The translations under genes were made by a program, and so were the position numbers. Below, piece after piece: positions 1-6,598 of a stretch of 8,774 bases of DNA. Each line of letters starts with the position of its first letter. Position 1 is the first letter of the stretch. Origin of the DNA: JAMXLO01 sp035511435. Its GTDB lineage: Bacteria > Pseudomonadota > Alphaproteobacteria > Acetobacterales > Acetobacteraceae. Location: positions 1 through 8,774 of the forward strand of contig DATKFJ010000054.1 of the NCBI GenBank assembly GCA_035511435.1, written 5' to 3'. A model generated the notes under the pieces. That model had not been told where the DNA came from and did not search any database. It saw only the letters and a program-made list of their open reading frames with translations.

Positions 1-381
1 AACACCGGTCCCGCGAACGGCGGCGGCATCACGACCTGGTCGGGCGGGCTGTCGCTGCAGTACTCGATTCCTTATCTTCAGTCGCAGGTCAAGGATTACG
101 GCCTGCCGAACATCCTGGCCAATCTGACGCCGGTGGCCGAACTCGCCTGGACCTCTGCGGCCGGCGCCTCTGCCATCCGGCCTACCAACAATCCCACGAC
201 GTTCCTGCTGGGTACCGGCGCCGTGTGGACCGGCCGGTACTATGCGATCTCCGCCGAGGTGCTTTGGCCGCTCAACGGCGCTGCCGGGCACAATATCGGC
301 GCGATCGCACAATTCCATCTCTATTTCGATGACCTGCTGCCGAACACTCTCGGCAAACCGATCTCGGAGTGGTGGCAATGA
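1..381 (+). CDS. C-terminal part of a probable outer-membrane beta-barrel protein
   Basis: The frame is open from the first base to the TGA at 379-381, giving the last 126 residues of a larger protein; the start lies outside the window. The sequence alternates polar and hydrophobic residues with many aromatics and Gly/Asn turns, for example the strand ending AQFHLYFDDLLPN near the C-terminus, as expected for transmembrane beta-strands. From memory it resembles a 'putative transporter' outer-membrane family related to the MetA-pathway phenol-degradation proteins that sits beside copC/copD genes. The last residue is Gln rather than the usual terminal aromatic, but WW lies just before it. The stop overlaps the copC start by 4 bp (ATGA), which suggests co-transcription and coupled translation. 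An outer-membrane role in metal or solute passage is inferred from this position. Coding status is secure; the family is moderately secure. Confidence 0.7.
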   Translation, partial: NTGPANGGGITTWSGGLSLQYSIPYLQSQVKDYGLPNILANLTPVAELAWTSAAGASAIRPTNNPTTFLLGTGAVWTGRYYAISAEVLWPLNGAAGHNIGAIAQFHLYFDDLLPNTLGKPISEWWQ

Positions 382-737
382 TGCGCTTGTTATATTGGAC
401 CGCGGTCGCGATTCCGTTCGCGGCCTCGCCCGCGTTCGCGCATGCGTTTCTGGAGCGCGCCAGTCCGCCCGTGGGCAGCGAGATTGCGGCCTCGCCGCCC
501 GAACTGTTCATCACCTTCACGGAAGGTGTCGAACCACTGTTCAGCACGATCGAAGTGCAGAACGCCAATGGCGCCGCTGTATCCACCGGCAAGCCGCATC
601 TGGCATCCAACAACGACCGGCAGTTGGTCATCGAACTGCCGAAACTGGCACCCGGTCCATACAAAGTGATCTGGCACGTCACCTCGGTGGATACGCACAA
701 GACCGAGGGAACCTACCGGTTCACCGTTTCACGCTGA
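378..737 (+). CDS. copC: CopC-type periplasmic copper-binding protein
   Basis: CopC proteins are small periplasmic cupredoxin-like beta-barrels that bind Cu(II) and hand copper to, or buffer it for, the membrane protein CopD. This 119-residue protein has a signal peptide (MRLL, a hydrophobic core, then SPAFA) cleaved after residue 21, which leaves His22 as the mature N-terminus. That histidine begins the family hallmark HAFLERASPPVGS. The C-terminal hallmark TSVDTHKTEGTYRFTV supplies Asp105 and His107. With His22 these make the usual Cu(II) site. The Met-rich Cu(I) loop of Pseudomonas syringae CopC is absent. I place the start at ATG 378 because GGAG at 366-369 lies 8 nt upstream and the ATG overlaps the previous stop; an in-frame GTG at 369 sits on that RBS and is unlikely. 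Length and order (before a copD gene) fit the family. Confidence 0.93.
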   Translation: MMRLLYWTAVAIPFAASPAFAHAFLERASPPVGSEIAASPPELFITFTEGVEPLFSTIEVQNANGAAVSTGKPHLASNNDRQLVIELPKLAPGPYKVIWHVTSVDTHKTEGTYRFTVSR

Positions 738-751
738 TCACTCGATCCCGA

Positions 752-756
752 GGGAG
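752..756 (+). promoter_or_regulatory. Strong ribosome binding site in front of the 25-codon ORF
   Basis: GGGAG lies 7 nt before ATG 764, within a purine-rich run from 751 to 760. It is one of the clearest Shine-Dalgarno sequences in the window. It serves a short ORF rather than the annotated long gene, so it bears on how the diiron protein is translated. Confidence 0.6.
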
Positions 757-763
757 AGAGAAC

Positions 764-841
764 ATGCGCCCATCGCTGGCTGCCATTCTCATGGACGACA
801 ACGCTAACGCACCGATGCCGGGCAGCGGTAGGCAGCCTTGA
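764..841 (+). CDS. Short ORF (25 aa), possible leader peptide coupled to the diiron protein gene
   Basis: ATG 764 follows a strong RBS, and the 25-residue ORF contains three methionines (positions 1, 10 and 18). Its TGA at 839-841 overlaps the TTG at 838-840 that opens the ferritin-like ORF, a stop-start overlap typical of translational coupling. It lies 26 bp after the copC stop. I recognise no family. Either it is a genuine leader peptide that carries ribosomes to the weak TTG start, or it is the true N-terminus of the next gene separated from it by a frameshift or sequence error. Coding potential cannot be proven from 25 codons alone. Confidence 0.35.
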   Translation: MRPSLAAILMDDNANAPMPGSGRQP

Positions 842-1782
842 CCGTGCCTGGCGCGCAGGCGGCGCAGATCGAGGCAGCCGATCATGCCGCACGTCATTGG
901 CTATTCCCGGAACCGGGTCCGATGCGGATAGGGACCGAGCGGCACAAGCAAGCTGCCTGTCGCATGTTTCACGAGACGTTCAATCCGTACAAACCCTCCG
1001 TGATCGATTGGCCGAAACTCGATCCGGCGTCACTGGCACAACTGACCAGCCTGCCGATCTGGGACATCGCTGTACAGACCGAGGGCAAGGCACGGTTGCG
1101 AATGCAGTGTTACGCCGCCAGCCTGCGGGATCCGGCGTGGCACGACGCCCTCTCACTGAATGGCTGGGAGGAAGGGCGCCACAAGGAAGTCCTGGCCAAC
1201 CTGGTGCGGGCCTATGGCATCGCGCTTGCGCCAGAGCCCGTCTATGTCGAGCCGCGCGACGCGGAATGGGCTTACCTGGTGACCGGGTTCAGCGAGTGCA
1301 TCGATAGCTTCTTCGCCTTCGGCCTGTTCGAAATGGCGCGTCGTTCAGGCTATTTCCCACCGGAACTGGTCGACACGTTCGAGCCGGTGGTCCAGGAGGA
1401 AGCGCGACACATCCTGTTGTTCGCCAATTGGCTTGCATGGCATCGGCGACGCCTGCCGCTGTGGCGACGGGCGTGGTTTGAACTGCGCGTCGCCGCTGTC
1501 TGGGTATTTCTTGCGTGGGAGAGAATTGGTATCGCGCGTGGCCTGGGCAGCGATGATGGCAAACTGGCGGACAACAACTTCACACTGACCGGTAGCAAGG
1601 CCGTCAGCGACGTGGACATCAGCCCCGCGGCGCTCATGGCGGTTTGCCTGGCGGAGAACGACAGGCGCTTTGCTGGCTATGATGCTCGCCTGTTGCGTCC
1701 CACCACCACGCCGGCAATCGCGCGGCTGTTCTGTTGGTTCGCAGGACGCCGACACGTTGGACAGGCAGGAGCCGGTGCATGA
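838..1782 (+). CDS. Ferritin-like diiron-carboxylate protein of the copper cluster
   Basis: This 314-residue protein has no signal peptide and is probably cytoplasmic. It carries all the ligands of a four-helix-bundle diiron site: Glu82, then Glu112 and His115 (EGRH), Glu153, then Glu188 and His191 (EARH), spaced 30, 41 and 35 residues. This is the E, ExxH, E, ExxH pattern of ferritin-like oxidases, hydroxylases and bacterioferritin relatives, so an iron-dependent oxidative reaction or metal/peroxide handling is likely; the substrate is unknown. A hydrophobic helix (about 216-232) follows the core. The TTG start at 838 is uncertain, with only a weak RBS; GTG 844 and ATG 922 (residue 29) are alternatives, and the region conserved by eye begins around residue 35. 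It sits between copC and the copD fusion, 64 bp before the latter, in one apparent transcription unit. The function is inferred from motifs and context only. Confidence 0.82.
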   Translation: MTVPGAQAAQIEAADHAARHWLFPEPGPMRIGTERHKQAACRMFHETFNPYKPSVIDWPKLDPASLAQLTSLPIWDIAVQTEGKARLRMQCYAASLRDPAWHDALSLNGWEEGRHKEVLANLVRAYGIALAPEPVYVEPRDAEWAYLVTGFSECIDSFFAFGLFEMARRSGYFPPELVDTFEPVVQEEARHILLFANWLAWHRRRLPLWRRAWFELRVAAVWVFLAWERIGIARGLGSDDGKLADNNFTLTGSKAVSDVDISPAALMAVCLAENDRRFAGYDARLLRPTTTPAIARLFCWFAGRRHVGQAGAGA

Positions 1783-1846
1783 CGATCAAGCGGCTTCGGT
1801 GCGTGCCGTGTTCGCCTGTCGTCGCGCGCTGCCGCGGTTATAGCGT

Positions 1847-3751
1847 ATGAGCACACTAGAGAACTTCGTGGCTCTGCTGCGCGGCGCGCATGTTGCCGCG
1901 TTGGTGTCGCTGTTCGGCACGCTGCTGTTTCTGGTGGTGGTCGCGCAGCCCGCGATGGCGGAAGCCGTTACAGCAGCGGCGCGCGTACGGCTCGTGCTGC
2001 TGCGCCTTGCGCGCATCAGCGCGGCATGCGGGCTGATCGTCGGATTTGCATGGCTGACGCTGGAGAGCGCGGTCATCGCGGGAGCGGATAGCGCCTCGAT
2101 GACGCTGCACGTCCTGCCTGTGGTCGCGCTGCAGACCCAATTCGGACAATGGTTGACGGTGCGCCTGGGCTTGCTGCTGGTGGTGTTTTCGCTGCTTTGC
2201 GCGGCGCCTCTGGCGACAGTAGCCGCGACCGTGCTGGCCGCTGCCACGCTCGCAATTCAACCGATGCTCGGCCATGCCGGCGCGATCGGCGGCGGCGTTG
2301 GCATCGAGCTGATCATATCGGAAACACTGCATCTGCTGGCTGCCGGCGCCTGGCTTGGTGGTCTGCTGCCTCTGTTCATCTCACTCGGCATCCTGCCACA
2401 CGAACAAGCGGCAACAGCTTGCCGCAACTTCACACCCATAGGCCTTGCCGCCGTGCTGATACTGGCCGGCACCGCCGTGGTGCAGGTCGCGGAGTTCATG
2501 GGCGGCCTGCCTGGTCTGTTCGGTACCGGCTATGGCCATGTCGCCCTGGTGAAGCTTGGATTGTTCGTCGTGTTGCTCACGCTTGCGGGACTGAATCGCC
2601 TGGTGTTCACCGATCGTCTGGCTGGAACAGCTTCGCTCGCGGCGCGGCGGCACATGCGGCTATCGGTCGCGACCGAGGCAGTGCTGGGCGTCCTTGTGGT
2701 GATCACCGCGGGATTTCTCGCATCACACGCACCTGGAACGCACGAACAGCCAGTCTGGCCGTTCCCCTGGCGCCCGAGCCTGGACGCGCTGTACGAGCCG
2801 CTCCTGCAGCAAGAAGTCATCACCGCACTGATCGCTGCCATCGGCGCTGTCGCGATCGCGGTGATCGGCCTGCTGTGGCGCCGCATTCGCTGGCCCGCGT
2901 TGGCCGCTTCCGTCATCATTCTGGTGCTGGCTGTACCGCACCTCGATCTGCTGTTCGTCGAGGCGTTTCCGACCAGCTTCTACACCTCGCCCACCGAGTT
3001 CGCCGCCACCGCGATCGTGCACGGCGGGAAACTGTTCGCCGCGAATTGCACAACCTGCCACGGCGCGGACGGCCAGGGTGACGGTCCGGCCGCGCAGTCG
3101 CTTCCCATACGGCCAGCCGATCTGACCGCGGAACACTTATGGGCGCACAGCGATGGGGAAATGTATTGGTACATCTCGCACGGCTTTGAAGCACCGCAGG
3201 GCGGCATCACGATGCTAGGCTTCGCCGGTTCGCTTTCGAGCGAGGGTCGCTGGGACCTGATCGATTACCTGCGCGCGCACAATGCCGGCGAGAGCATGCG
3301 CAAATCGGGCAAATGGCCGCACCCGCTGCCGGTGCCGCAATTCGATGCGGAATGCGCCGGTGGCAGGACCATCGACCTCGACGACCTGCGTGGCAGCATG
3401 CTGCGCATCATCGCCGCGTCCGACGAAGCACAGGTTGAACCAGTTTCACTGCCAGGCATGGCCGTGACGACAATCATTGTGACGCCCACCCGCGACGCCA
3501 AACCGACGCCATCCACATGCATCGCCAGCGAGCCGGAAACCTGGACCGCATTCGCGATCCTGCTCGGCGTAGCGCCGGATGCGTTGGCCGGCGCGCAGAT
3601 ACTGGTCGACCAGAATGCGTGGCTGCGCGCCGCGTGGCGACCGGGTGATCCCGGTGACTGGACGAACCCGCAGCTGCTGGAAGCAGAAATGCGCGATATC
3701 GTTGCACATCCGATTGCGATCACCGCCAGCGCGCACGTGCATCACCACTGA
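1847..3751 (+). CDS. copD: CopD / cytochrome c / thioredoxin-like fusion protein
   Basis: CopD proteins are inner-membrane partners of CopC implicated in copper movement across the membrane. Residues 1-370 form the CopD part with about eight or nine hydrophobic helices. Its conserved histidines include H15, H143 (GHAGA), H162 (ETLHLLAAGAWLGG) and H294 (ASHAP). Residues about 385-478 are a class I cytochrome c domain: C401, C404 and H405 bind haem, and M456 (GITMLGF) is the likely axial ligand. Residues about 495-625 look like a TlpA/redoxin-type thioredoxin fold (GRTIDLDDLRG near the start, LVDQNAWLRA near the end) without the CxxC; C503 and C558 are its only cysteines. The chain ends HVHHH. 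Plain CopD is about 300 residues, so this is a large fusion. ATG 1847 is the first possible start because an in-frame TAG lies at 1841-1843. The soluble domains should face the periplasm. The RBS is weak. Confidence 0.9.
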   Translation: MSTLENFVALLRGAHVAALVSLFGTLLFLVVVAQPAMAEAVTAAARVRLVLLRLARISAACGLIVGFAWLTLESAVIAGADSASMTLHVLPVVALQTQFGQWLTVRLGLLLVVFSLLCAAPLATVAATVLAAATLAIQPMLGHAGAIGGGVGIELIISETLHLLAAGAWLGGLLPLFISLGILPHEQAATACRNFTPIGLAAVLILAGTAVVQVAEFMGGLPGLFGTGYGHVALVKLGLFVVLLTLAGLNRLVFTDRLAGTASLAARRHMRLSVATEAVLGVLVVITAGFLASHAPGTHEQPVWPFPWRPSLDALYEPLLQQEVITALIAAIGAVAIAVIGLLWRRIRWPALAASVIILVLAVPHLDLLFVEAFPTSFYTSPTEFAATAIVHGGKLFAANCTTCHGADGQGDGPAAQSLPIRPADLTAEHLWAHSDGEMYWYISHGFEAPQGGITMLGFAGSLSSEGRWDLIDYLRAHNAGESMRKSGKWPHPLPVPQFDAECAGGRTIDLDDLRGSMLRIIAASDEAQVEPVSLPGMAVTTIIVTPTRDAKPTPSTCIASEPETWTAFAILLGVAPDALAGAQILVDQNAWLRAAWRPGDPGDWTNPQLLEAEMRDIVAHPIAITASAHVHHH

Positions 3752-3977
3752 TCGTCGTCAGGGCTTACGCGTCACCTCGACTTTTTACCGATCGCGTAGG
3801 GGCGCTGTGCACCACGAGATTGCTGCGTCACTACGCTCGTAACAACAAAGAGTTGCCACGCCAGGATCGGAAAACCGCGGCAGTCCTTGGTCTTTCATCC
3901 CGGGCCGGTCAGCCAGCGGCGGGTACGGATCTCGCAATGACAGGGCTCTCGCGCCACTGGACTCTCACGCCATCCGC
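3752..3977 (+). other. Intergenic spacer between the copper cluster and the MFS gene
   Basis: I see no convincing gene here. An 89-codon frame (3820-4089) has no recognisable product. The stretch around 3815-3850, GATTGCTGCGTCACTACGCT and what follows, resembles dispersed intergenic repeat sequence seen in proteobacteria, but I cannot confirm copies. A TACGCG/CGCGTA pair surrounds the TTTTT at about 3783-3787 with a long loop, which is a poor match to an intrinsic terminator. Confidence 0.4.
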
Positions 3978-5333
3978 TTGCCGAATGGTCATGTGCATGC
4001 TGCACTGGCATCGCAATGGCCAGTGGCTGCAAAGCCGAGCCGATGGGGGACGGTCCCGCATGAACGATCGCCAGTTGGCCAGGACCTGACTGATACTCTG
4101 CCACGTCTGCTGATCCGCCGCCTGCCGTTCTTCTACGGCTGGATTATACTGGCCTGCACATGCTGCGCGGGCTTTTCCCGTCAGGGCGGCGCGGTCGCCA
4201 CACTGTCGATCTTCGTTGAACCGATGACGCGTGATTTTGGCAGGTCGCGCACCGCGTTGTCCGGCGCGGTATCGTTGGGTGGCTTGCTGGCGGCTTTGGC
4301 GTCGCCCGCGCTTGGGCGTGGGCTGGATCGTTATGGTGCGCGACTCGTGTTGTGTGTCGCGGTGTTGCTGACTGGCACAGCGGATATGCTGCTGTCGTTC
4401 ACCACGTCGCTGCTGATGTTCTATCTGCTGTTCTGCGTCGCACGGCTGAACTTCGCCGGACCGTTCGACCTGGGCATTTACGGTGCGGTGAACAATTGGT
4501 TCGTGGTGCATCGCGCGCTGGCAACGGCGATCGCCACTGTCGCGCAGATGATCGGACTGGTCGCGCTGCCGCTGATCGCGCAGGGAGCGATGCTGTATGG
4601 CGGTTGGCGCGCCGGCTGGGTCGCGGTGGGCGTCGCCGTGCTGGTGATCGGCTTCGTGCCCAACTGGCTGCTGATGGTGCGACGACCGGAGGATGTCGGG
4701 CTGAGCACCGATCGGCGCACGGTGCCGCACGCCCCATCAGCGCCGGCGCAGCCAGCGGAACGGCACTTTACTCGCGCGCAGGCGCTGCGGACGCGGGCAT
4801 TCTGGATGCTGTCGCTGTTCGCGTTGTTCGCCTATCCGGCGCAGGCCGGCGTGAGCCTGCACCAGGCACCGTATCTGATCGAACGCGGCGTCAGTCCGGC
4901 GATTGCCGCGACGATTGTCAGCACGTTCTCGCTGATGTCCGGTGTTGGTAGTCTCGGGTTCGGCTTCTTTCCGCGGTCGGTACCGATCCGCTATGCGCTG
5001 ACACTGTCCGGCGTCGCGCTGAGCATCGGCACGTTCACCATGCTGGGGATCCATGCGCCGCGCGATGGCTACGTTGCGGCGGCTGTATTCGGTCTCGGTA
5101 TCGGCGGTTTGATGACGCTGTTGCCGATCGCCTGGGCCGACTATTATGGGCGTGCCAGCTTCGGCGCGGTTCGCGGCATTGCGCTGTCGGGGCAGGTACT
5201 GGCGCAGGCGGCTGGTCCGCTGCTGTCCGGTATATTGCGCGACTGGTCGGGCAGCTATGACCTGTCGTTGCGATGCTTCTTTGTGCTGTCCTGTCTTAGC
5301 GTTGTCGCGGCCCTGCTTGCACGCCAGCCGTGA
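3978..5333 (+). CDS. Major facilitator superfamily transporter, MCT/OFA-like
   Basis: This is an inner-membrane secondary transporter with about 12 hydrophobic helices. The diagnostic features are PFFYGWIIL at the first helix (residues 50-58), the motif-A-like GRGLDRYGAR at 113-122, the cytoplasmic-loop RRPEDVGLS (235-243) typical of monocarboxylate/oxalate-type carriers, and ADYYGRASFGAVRG in the second half (387-400). The substrate is probably a small carboxylate but cannot be assigned. The 451-residue frame opens with TTG 3978, far upstream of where relatives usually begin, and has no in-frame ATG before residue 83; GTG 3993 and 4023 are other options. A good RBS and ATG at 4060 are in a different frame (see the separate entry), so the N-terminus is unresolved and may be damaged. 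No operon partner is evident; a remnant of another MFS gene follows. Confidence 0.85.
   Translation: MPNGHVHAALASQWPVAAKPSRWGTVPHERSPVGQDLTDTLPRLLIRRLPFFYGWIILACTCCAGFSRQGGAVATLSIFVEPMTRDFGRSRTALSGAVSLGGLLAALASPALGRGLDRYGARLVLCVAVLLTGTADMLLSFTTSLLMFYLLFCVARLNFAGPFDLGIYGAVNNWFVVHRALATAIATVAQMIGLVALPLIAQGAMLYGGWRAGWVAVGVAVLVIGFVPNWLLMVRRPEDVGLSTDRRTVPHAPSAPAQPAERHFTRAQALRTRAFWMLSLFALFAYPAQAGVSLHQAPYLIERGVSPAIAATIVSTFSLMSGVGSLGFGFFPRSVPIRYALTLSGVALSIGTFTMLGIHAPRDGYVAAAVFGLGIGGLMTLLPIAWADYYGRASFGAVRGIALSGQVLAQAAGPLLSGILRDWSGSYDLSLRCFFVLSCLSVVAALLARQP
4045..4062 (+). promoter_or_regulatory. RBS plus ATG out of frame with the MFS gene
   Basis: GGGGGA at 4045-4050 lies 9 nt before ATG 4060-4062, the best initiation signal near the MFS N-terminus. 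Read from this ATG, translation gives nine residues (MNDRQLART) and stops at 4087-4089. One extra base between 4063 and about 4100 would join it to the transporter frame just before the first helix, at the position where relatives start. Either a one-base deletion has damaged the gene or the sequence lacks a base. Confidence 0.45.
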
Positions 5334-5349
5334 GGGGCAAGCGCGTTGC

Positions 5350-5359
5350 GGGGGGGGGG
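5350..5359 (+). repeat. Homopolymer of ten G
   Basis: An uninterrupted G10 run begins 17 bp after the MFS stop codon. It is far longer than any other homopolymer in the window and is a likely site of slippage or of sequencing error. Confidence 0.9.
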
Positions 5360-5385
5360 TGTCTCATTGCCCGCTTGGTGAGACG
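5360..5385 (+). terminator. Hairpin downstream of the MFS gene, weak terminator candidate
   Basis: GTCTCA (5361-5366) and TGAGAC (5379-5384) form a perfect 6-bp stem with a 12-nt loop, extendable by T/G wobble pairs on both sides. It follows the MFS stop by 27 bp but has no T-run after it, so intrinsic termination is only a possibility. Confidence 0.25.
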
Positions 5386-5400
5386 GTGCCGCTGGGGTTA

Positions 5401-5581
5401 GTGCGGGACGGAGCAGTGAGGGCTGCTAACGCCGGTATAGGATTGGCTGAGGCGATACCTCCTGACGCAGACGGGCGGCATGCAGGCCTGCCTTTGGGGC
5501 TCCGCGATCATGCTGGCGACCTGCTTCGCGATCACTGCGCTGTTGCCATGGGGCGCGACGGCGGGGCGGCTGCCGGCATAA
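5401..5581 (+). pseudogene. Remnant of the 3' end of a second MFS transporter gene
   Basis: The frame ending at TAA 5579-5581 reads LLTQTGGMQACLWGSAIM and continues with ATCFAITALLPWG before a short hydrophilic tail. This is the look of the last transmembrane helix and C-terminus of an MFS drug/sugar efflux carrier. Just upstream, in a different frame, AANAGIG (about 5416-5442) matches the 'N-x-G-x-x-G' helix that normally precedes this part in such carriers. A stop (TAG 5438-5440) separates the two in the downstream frame. I read this as a frameshifted 3' fragment whose 5' part is gone. The intact transporter upstream has a different C-terminus, so this is not its own tail. No database comparison was made. 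Confidence 0.45.
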
Positions 5582-5690
5582 GCTTGAGCGAGACTACCGC
5601 TGGCGCCAATCAGGTGGCGCCCAAGGCCCTCGACGGGCGTGTTCGAGCGCTTCCCGACCGCGGTGTCGGGCGGCATCGAGGTGTCGCGCC
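5582..5690. other. Short intergenic stretch between the MFS remnant and the LysR stop
   Basis: No gene is recognised. GGCGCC occurs twice (5602-5607 and 5616-5621) and could pair as a 6-bp stem with an 8-nt loop, which could act between the convergent genes. There is no T-run. Confidence 0.3.
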
Positions 5691-6590
5691 TCAATGCGCC
5701 CGCAGGTTCACTCGCAGGAACTCGATGAACGCCTGCAACGGCGCCGGCACCTGTCGCCGGCCAGAATAGTACAGAAAAACTGATGCCGCCGGCGTCTGCC
5801 AGTCCTCCAGCACGGGAACCAACCGCCCCGCCTTGATCTCCGGCGCGGCGTAGCCGAGAGCCGTATAGAGCATGCCTACGCCGTCCAGCGCGGCTTTGAC
5901 GGCGAGTTGGGGGTCGTTGACCGTAAGGCGGCCCTCCACCGCCACTTCCACATGCCTGCCATTCTTCTCAAATTGCCAGGGAATGATCGCACCGCTCGGG
6001 AAACGGAAGCGGATGCAGTTGTGCGCCGCGAGATCGCGGGGTGTGGTCGGCCACTTGTGCTGCGCCAGATATTCCGGCGCGGCGACGACCACGCCGCGTA
6101 TTTCCTCGCCGATGCGTACCGCGATCATGTCTCGCTCGACGAGGTCGCCGGCACGCATTCCCGCATCGAAGCGAGCGGCAACGATGTCAGTCAGCGTCCC
6201 GTCGACAGAGATCTCCAGATTGATCGCCGGGTACTGCCTGAGAAAGCGCGAAAGCAGTGGTGCGAGCATGAAGCTCGCAGCCGGCGGCGGCACTGTGAGG
6301 CGAAGCAGCCCAGCCGGCTTGTCGCGGAACGCATTGATCGAGCTGAGGACCGCGTCGAAGTCGTCGAGCACCGGGCGTATCTGGGCGAGCAGCCGCTCGC
6401 CTGCCACCGTCGGCGCCACGCTGCGCGTAGTGCGGTTGAGAAGCCGCACGCCAAGCCTGCCCTCGAGTTCGCGAATGGTTTCACTTAGTCGGGACCGGGA
6501 GATGCCCAGCTGGACGGCTGCGTTGGCAAAGCTGCACCGCTCAGCAACGGCAACGAAGGCGTTCAACTCCGCCAGCTCTGGTCCGCGCAT
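5691..6590 (-). CDS. LysR-type transcriptional regulator
   Basis: At 299 residues this has the standard LysR length and layout. The N-terminal winged helix-turn-helix spans about residues 5-62 (LNAFVAVAERCSFANAAVQL, then GISRSRLSETIRELEGRLGV and RLLNRTTRSVAPTVAGERLL), matching the family signature. A linker helix leads to a periplasmic-binding-protein-like effector domain from about residue 90 (GLLRLTVPPPAA) to the end, including the DAGMRAGDL and DGVGMLYT stretches conserved in the CrgA/AaeR-like subgroup. It is transcribed divergently from the flavoreductase gene, so by family precedent it most likely controls that gene and itself through the shared 187-bp region. The effector is unknown, though quinones or other electrophiles would fit the partner. 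The ATG at 6588-6590 has only a weak RBS. Confidence 0.95.
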   Translation of the reverse strand: MRGPELAELNAFVAVAERCSFANAAVQLGISRSRLSETIRELEGRLGVRLLNRTTRSVAPTVAGERLLAQIRPVLDDFDAVLSSINAFRDKPAGLLRLTVPPPAASFMLAPLLSRFLRQYPAINLEISVDGTLTDIVAARFDAGMRAGDLVERDMIAVRIGEEIRGVVVAAPEYLAQHKWPTTPRDLAAHNCIRFRFPSGAIIPWQFEKNGRHVEVAVEGRLTVNDPQLAVKAALDGVGMLYTALGYAAPEIKAGRLVPVLEDWQTPAASVFLYYSGRRQVPAPLQAFIEFLRVNLRAH

Positions 6591-6598
6591 TGATCGAC

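Noticed and set aside
1786..2332. Long antisense frames (153 and 158 codons) opposite the CopD domain
   Set aside because: They are shadows of the hydrophobic CopD coding strand: low-complexity Ala/Arg/Thr-rich or His/Gln/Arg-rich sequence, no RBS and no recognisable family.
3783..3805. Intrinsic terminator after the copD fusion (TTTTT with TACGCG/CGCGTA)
   Set aside because: The T-run sits inside a 20-nt loop rather than after a stem, so the geometry is wrong.
3909..4730. 273-codon antisense frame opposite the MFS gene
   Set aside because: Its sequence is rich in His/Gln/Arg, as expected for the complement of transmembrane coding sequence, and the + strand frame has clear MFS motifs.
5146..5769. 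207-codon + strand frame spanning the MFS 3' end, the G10 tract and the LysR 3' end
   Set aside because: It overlaps real genes in other frames at both ends and shows no domain; only the segment near 5416-5442 (AANAGIG) looks like part of the MFS remnant.
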